DNA of 64,000 bases from Paraburkholderia adhaesiva (GTDB lineage Bacteria > Pseudomonadota > Gammaproteobacteria > Burkholderiales > Burkholderiaceae): the NCBI RefSeq assembly GCF_021390575.1, contig NZ_JAJEJQ010000002.1, positions 124,001-188,000 of the forward strand. The letters are read 5' to 3'. The position numbers and the translations under genes are program-made. Below are positions 60,516 through 64,000 of this stretch, piece by piece (position 1 is the first letter of the stretch; the number at the start of each line of letters is the position of its first letter). Below the pieces are notes generated by a model. The model worked only from the letters and a program-made list of their open reading frames with translations, did not search any database and was not told the DNA's origin.

Positions 60516-62249
60516 TTAGAGGATGAACATCTGGTACTCGGGCTCACGCTCGGTGGATTTGTTGAGCGCGAAACCGACGGCCATCGTGAGAGCCACGATG
60601 CCGTCAATGCGTCTGCCGTTTTCCTTGCGTTTCTTGAACATGCGGTTGTTCTTCGCGTCGGTTTCGATCACCGCACACGAGACGTTCCAGTGAAGGCACG
60701 GGTTGAACAGGACGCGCAGCTTGCCGTCGAAAATCAGCTGCTCGATGAGTTCGATGGAGCGCGGCATCCATAGCTGTGAATCGGACGCGCGGTAGAAGCC
60801 CTGTCCGTGGGACACCATGTCGACCGGGAGTGCCGCGGACTCCAGTTCGTCACGGAAGTACTTGATGCGGTACGGGTCATACGCGATGCCTTCGAAGTGC
60901 ATCGTCTCCATGTGTTCACCGAGCCGTTTGACCGCCACGCCGTACTTGATGACCTTGCCCGGTGTCGTGTAGAGATAACCCTTGCGTACCCACGCGTCAT
61001 AGGGCACGTGATCGTGCCGCGCCCGTTCGAGCATGGTGTCCTCGGGCGTCCAGAAGTCCACGAACGCATCGACCGAGCCATCGTCATTGCGCCTGGCGAC
61101 GGCGAGCGCCGTGAGGTCGCGCAGTCCCGAGAGGTCAAGCCCGCCGTAGACCACCGCATCCTTGAAGTCATCAAGCGTGAGCGTGGTGCTTTCGCACGAG
61201 CGCCACACCTCGTTGGTGATCCACGGGTTCTCTGCGTCGACCCACTGGCAGAAATTCAGGCGCCGCACCACCGATTCGAGCGACGGCATCCCGCGTGCAA
61301 GTCGTACCTGTTCTTCGAGGTAGGACCGCTGGATCGTCACGCCGAGTGACGGGTTCGCCTTGAACCAGCAGCGCTCATCCTCGAACGGGTCCTCACCCTC
61401 GTCGAGTGCGCAGATGTAGGCAAAGAACGCATCGTCATCGAGCGTGCCGTCAGCGACCTTCGCGCCGTACTCGTGCTTCTCGTAGCACAGTGAGGTGCGG
61501 TCGACCCCGGAGTTGGTGATCTGGAAAATGAGCGGCTGGCGGCGACCTTTCTTGCCCGCCTGCATGATGTCGATGACGGTGCGATCCTTGTGCTCGTGCA
61601 CCTCGTCGATCAGCGCGCAGTGGGGGCGCGGTCCGCTCTGGCCGCTGGAGTCGCTGGAGATCGGGCGAAAGAAAGAACCCTTGGCGAGATAGGCGAGGTT
61701 GTAGCAACGTTCACCCCGCCCGCTCTTGAGCAACCGGCGCGAGAGTTGTGGCGAGAGGTCGACCATCGCCACGGCATCACGGAACAGGATCATCGCCTGA
61801 TCACGGCGCGTCGCCGCCGCATACACCTCGGCGCGCATCTCCTGATCGGACATCAGCATGTAGAGACCGACACCGGCTGCAAGCGGTGACTTGCCCGAGC
61901 CCTTGCCGCTTTCGATGTACGCCTCACGAAAGCGCCGGGTCCCGTCGACCCGCAGCCACCCGAACAGGGAGCCGACGATGAACGCCTGCCAGTCGAGCAG
62001 CACGAAGGCAAGCCCCTCGAACTCGCCACCGTTCAGCCGGAGTACGTCACGGAAAAATCCGACAGCACGTCGCGCGGCTTTCCCATCCCACACGAGCCCG
62101 CGTTCGTGACCGTGTTCAAGATCGTCGAGGTGCCGCACACACGCATCCCTGACGTGAGGACCCGCGACCACTTTCCCGGTTACCACAGCACGCGCGTAGC
62201 GCGCCACCACGTCAGAAGTAGTGCCGCGCCTCGTCCGGCTCGTCGCCAT
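60516..62249 (-). CDS. terL: Large terminase subunit
   Basis: The 577-residue packaging motor has the Walker A SGKGSGKS (about residues 114-121) and a Walker B CALIDEVHEH around 215. A C-terminal RNase H-like nuclease follows with VYGGLDLSGLRDLTALAVAR and a late VIETDAKNNRMFKKRKENGR stretch. It overlaps the end of terS by 38 bases. A GTG directly after the terS stop is an alternative start. It belongs to the Terminase_1 type that pairs with P27-like small subunits. Confidence 0.95.
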   Translation of the reverse strand: MATSRTRRGTTSDVVARYARAVVTGKVVAGPHVRDACVRHLDDLEHGHERGLVWDGKAARRAVGFFRDVLRLNGGEFEGLAFVLLDWQAFIVGSLFGWLRVDGTRRFREAYIESGKGSGKSPLAAGVGLYMLMSDQEMRAEVYAAATRRDQAMILFRDAVAMVDLSPQLSRRLLKSGRGERCYNLAYLAKGSFFRPISSDSSGQSGPRPHCALIDEVHEHKDRTVIDIMQAGKKGRRQPLIFQITNSGVDRTSLCYEKHEYGAKVADGTLDDDAFFAYICALDEGEDPFEDERCWFKANPSLGVTIQRSYLEEQVRLARGMPSLESVVRRLNFCQWVDAENPWITNEVWRSCESTTLTLDDFKDAVVYGGLDLSGLRDLTALAVARRNDDGSVDAFVDFWTPEDTMLERARHDHVPYDAWVRKGYLYTTPGKVIKYGVAVKRLGEHMETMHFEGIAYDPYRIKYFRDELESAALPVDMVSHGQGFYRASDSQLWMPRSIELIEQLIFDGKLRVLFNPCLHWNVSCAVIETDAKNNRMFKKRKENGRRIDGIVALTMAVGFALNKSTEREPEYQMFIL

Positions 62250-62697
62250 TGGGCACGCCCGGTTCGATACGGGTCCGCGCTGCAGGGGTCATGCCGAACT
62301 CGGACGCGAGTCTCGACATGATGAGCATCGCCCGGTTCGCCACGCCCACGAGCGGGTTCTGTATGGCGTTGCCGTTCGTGGTCTTGATCATCAGGGCGGA
62401 TGTGAGCTGGTCGCGCACCTTCATGCGCTGGATCGCTTCCTCGGCGTCGATCCAGCGCGAGTACGCCATGCAGTACGCGGCGAGCACCGCGACATCGATA
62501 CTCGTGAGAATTCCGGCTACGCGCAGTTCGGGCACGAGCCGATCCCACTCGGCACATGCGTTCGCGTCGAGGTGGCGCGGTCGACGCAGGACTCCCGTGC
62601 GTGGCTTCGGCTCACGTTCCGGCAACGGGCGTCCACCCGGATTGCCCGTGATCACCTTCAGGGCGGTGGGTTTTGGCCTGGTTCCCCTCGTGGGCAT
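62212..62697 (-). CDS. terS: Small terminase subunit, P27 family
   Basis: The 161-residue protein starts MPTRGTRPKPTALKVITGNP, the characteristic P27 N-terminus, followed by a DNA-binding helical domain (ACAEWDRLVPELRVAGILTS) and an oligomerisation region. GAGG precedes the ATG, 7 bases after the queE stop. The queE gene is therefore transcribed with the packaging genes. Confidence 0.92.
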   Translation of the reverse strand: MPTRGTRPKPTALKVITGNPGGRPLPEREPKPRTGVLRRPRHLDANACAEWDRLVPELRVAGILTSIDVAVLAAYCMAYSRWIDAEEAIQRMKVRDQLTSALMIKTTNGNAIQNPLVGVANRAMLIMSRLASEFGMTPAARTRIEPGVPNGDEPDEARHYF

Positions 62698-62704
62698 GGG
62701 CACC

Positions 62705-63400
62705 TCATCGGATTGAAATGAACTTGTGTGTCTGCAGTGACACGCGCCACCCGTAGCGTTGCGCGGCTTCAATGCAGAGCGCGGTCGCGGTGGGTGACTG
62801 GCTCAACGGCTGAAGCCACAGGGCCACGCCGTCGAACGGGGCGAGACGGTCACGCGCCCGGTCGATGTCCGCCTGCCTGCCTACCGGGACCTTGAACTCG
62901 TCGGCGCGACTGAGCGCCGCGTCGAGCACCGCACGGCCACCGGGCATGTGCCACTTCGGGCTCACGGTGAGAAACGTGGTGGGGCTCACCTGGGGGGCGT
63001 AGGTGCCGCTCGTCTCGACCTGTACCCGGCACCCCTGCGCTTCGAGCAGGGCGATGAGGGGACGAAGGTCGAACTGGCACGGCTCACCACCCGTGATCAC
63101 CACGTGTCGTGCACGCGTACTGCCAACGATGCGGGCGACCGACTGGAGGTCGAACCATGTCCACGTCTCGACGGCTTCACCCGTTTTCGCGTTGATCACC
63201 TCCATGCTCACCATCGCGTCGATATCGCGTCGCCACGTGTGCTTCGTGTCACACCACGGACAGCCCACGTCACAGCCCTGCAGACGGATGAACACGGCAG
63301 GGGTGCCGGTGAAGCTGCCTTCACCCTGCAGCGATTCGAACGTCTCGTTGACGGGGTAGGCGATGGAGTTCACCGTCACCGGCTGTAGGTCGCGCTGCAT
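62705..63400 (-). CDS. queE: 7-carboxy-7-deazaguanine synthase (radical SAM)
   Basis: The 231-residue QueE makes CDG from carboxytetrahydropterin. The radical SAM motif is C43-x3-C47-x2-C50 (GCDVGCPWCDTKHTW). ETFESLQGEGSFTGTPAVFI is the family N-terminus and TGGEPCQFD the SAM-binding GGE motif. It overlaps queD by 25 bases and leads into terS. In a phage this points to preQ0-type DNA modification rather than host tRNA queuosine. Confidence 0.93.
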   Translation of the reverse strand: MQRDLQPVTVNSIAYPVNETFESLQGEGSFTGTPAVFIRLQGCDVGCPWCDTKHTWRRDIDAMVSMEVINAKTGEAVETWTWFDLQSVARIVGSTRARHVVITGGEPCQFDLRPLIALLEAQGCRVQVETSGTYAPQVSPTTFLTVSPKWHMPGGRAVLDAALSRADEFKVPVGRQADIDRARDRLAPFDGVALWLQPLSQSPTATALCIEAAQRYGWRVSLQTHKFISIR

Positions 63401-63792
63401 TTGCGCGTCTCCTCGACGGTCACCTCGACGAGCCGCACACCGGTCCCGTCGAGCACCACCGGTCCCACAAGCATCACGAGGTGCTGGGCCATGTTCTCGG
63501 CGGTGGGGTTGAACGGGACACTCACGACCGTCGCATCGATCTCGCGCACGAAGGGGAGCCACGGGTCATCGCACCACAGGAGCATCCGGTGGTCCCACTG
63601 ATCCTCAAGCCACCCGCACAGCCGTTCCTTGATCACACCGAAGTCGATCACACGACCGATGGCGTCGAGCGCAGCGGCTTCGCACGAGAAGTGCACCCGG
63701 TAGTTGTGGCCGTGGAGGTGAACGCACTTGCCTTCATGACCCACCACCCGGTGACCGCACGAGATGTCGTGGTAGCGCGTGGCGCGGATCAC
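63376..63792 (-). CDS. queD: 6-carboxy-5,6,7,8-tetrahydropterin synthase
   Basis: The 138-residue QueD is of the 6-pyruvoyl-tetrahydropterin synthase fold. The Zn site is His14 with His27 and His29 in LHGHNY, and the catalytic Cys is Cys23. DWDHRMLL-type sequence (QWDHRMLLW) and PTAENMAQHL complete the family pattern. The start is GTG with AGGAG 6 bases upstream, one base after the folE stop. It supplies the QueE substrate. Confidence 0.92.
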   Translation of the reverse strand: MIRATRYHDISCGHRVVGHEGKCVHLHGHNYRVHFSCEAAALDAIGRVIDFGVIKERLCGWLEDQWDHRMLLWCDDPWLPFVREIDATVVSVPFNPTAENMAQHLVMLVGPVVLDGTGVRLVEVTVEETRKCSATYSR

Positions 63793-63793
63793 G

Positions 63794-64000
63794 TCAAAAC
63801 TCCTGCCCGCGCACGATACGCATGAACTCGTCACGCGCGGCGTGTTCCCGGAGAAGGCCGCGCATCACGCTCGTGGTCATCGTCGTGTCGTGTTCGCGCA
63901 CGCCCCGTGTGGTCATGCACGAGTGCGTGGCGCGGATGATCACACCGAGCCCCTGTGGCCGGATCGCCGCCTCGATCTCGTCAGCCAGTTGCATCACGGC
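63794..64000 (-). CDS. folE: GTP cyclohydrolase I, C-terminal part (cut by window edge)
   Basis: The 68 visible codons match the FolE C-terminus: LADEIEAAIRPQGLGVIIRA, then THSCMTTRGVREHDTTMTTS with the zinc-binding Cys, and DEFMRIV at the end. FolE opens the pathway GTP to dihydroneopterin triphosphate used by QueD. The 5' part lies beyond the window. Confidence 0.88.
   Translation of the reverse strand, partial: AVMQLADEIEAAIRPQGLGVIIRATHSCMTTRGVREHDTTMTTSVMRGLLREHAARDEFMRIVRGQEF

Larger units (their letters stand above)
34186..64000. mobile_element. Lambda/HK97-like siphovirus prophage (runs off right edge)
   Basis: There is a continuous set of phage genes: early-type plus-strand genes, then a 27-kb minus-strand block with packaging, head, tail and lysis genes. 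The left border is set after the zinc-ribbon gene because no bacterial gene follows. No att site or integrase is visible, so the border is approximate. The tail module (G/GT, H, M, L, K, I, J) makes it a long, flexible-tailed siphovirus. Confidence 0.85.

Noticed and set aside
62705..64000. folE-queD-queE regarded as host queuosine genes just outside the prophage
   Set aside because: The genes overlap each other and lead into terS with a 7-base gap on the same strand, so they belong to the phage operon.

Overview
The window looks like part of a Burkholderiaceae chromosome (Paraburkholderia/Caballeronia/Burkholderia-like). It is GC-rich, carries a Burkholderia-type porin, and combines LysR/GntR-controlled catabolic genes with type VI secretion (T6SS) vgrG cassettes and a lambda-like prophage. 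The genus is an inference, because there is no rRNA or tRNA here to settle it.

Region 1 (about 1-13.4 kb) is core-like metabolism. A porin is followed by a GntR/FCD regulator, a formyl-CoA:oxalate CoA-transferase (frc), a fumarylacetoacetate-hydrolase-family enzyme, a membrane protein, two LysR regulators and an OxlT-type oxalate/formate antiporter. Together these read as an oxalate-use locus, although no oxalyl-CoA decarboxylase gene is present in the window. A ketopantoate reductase, a LysE exporter and a GltS glutamate symporter follow on the minus strand.

Region 2 (about 13.5-34.2 kb) is a T6SS and defence island made of two homologous vgrG cassettes. Each has a conserved upstream segment, a VgrG with a variable C-terminal tail, variable effector and immunity genes, a PAAR protein, and a protein with four zinc-ribbon-like repeats. 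Cassette 1 carries an unrecognised effector candidate with a membrane immunity candidate, then a GH19 lysozyme-like effector with an exported immunity candidate. Cassette 2 carries a VRR-NUC nuclease effector and a DUF3396 immunity protein. A truncated SDR gene lies between them. The upstream segment of cassette 2 is interrupted by a 5.6-kb element with inverted terminal repeats and an 8-bp target duplication. That element holds an ABC-three-component (ABC-3C) defence operon whose DUF3732 ATPase gene is itself broken by an IS3-family element. Removing the IS and one copy of its 3-bp duplication restores the ATPase frame.

Region 3 (about 34.2 kb to the end) is a siphovirus prophage with lambda/HK97-type modules. 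Small plus-strand genes, including a KlcA/ArdB antirestriction protein, come first. A convergent terminator then separates them from a long minus-strand operon. Read in the direction of transcription, that operon is folE(partial)-queD-queE, terS-terL, protease, capsid, portal, a collagen-like protein, connectors, a major tail protein and PKD-domain proteins, G/GT chaperones, tape measure, M-L-(lipoprotein)-K-I-J, tail fibre and chaperone, a proline-rich protein, holin and endolysin. The queuosine-type genes next to terminase suggest 7-deazaguanine DNA modification. Integrase, repressor and replication genes are not visible and presumably lie beyond the right edge.
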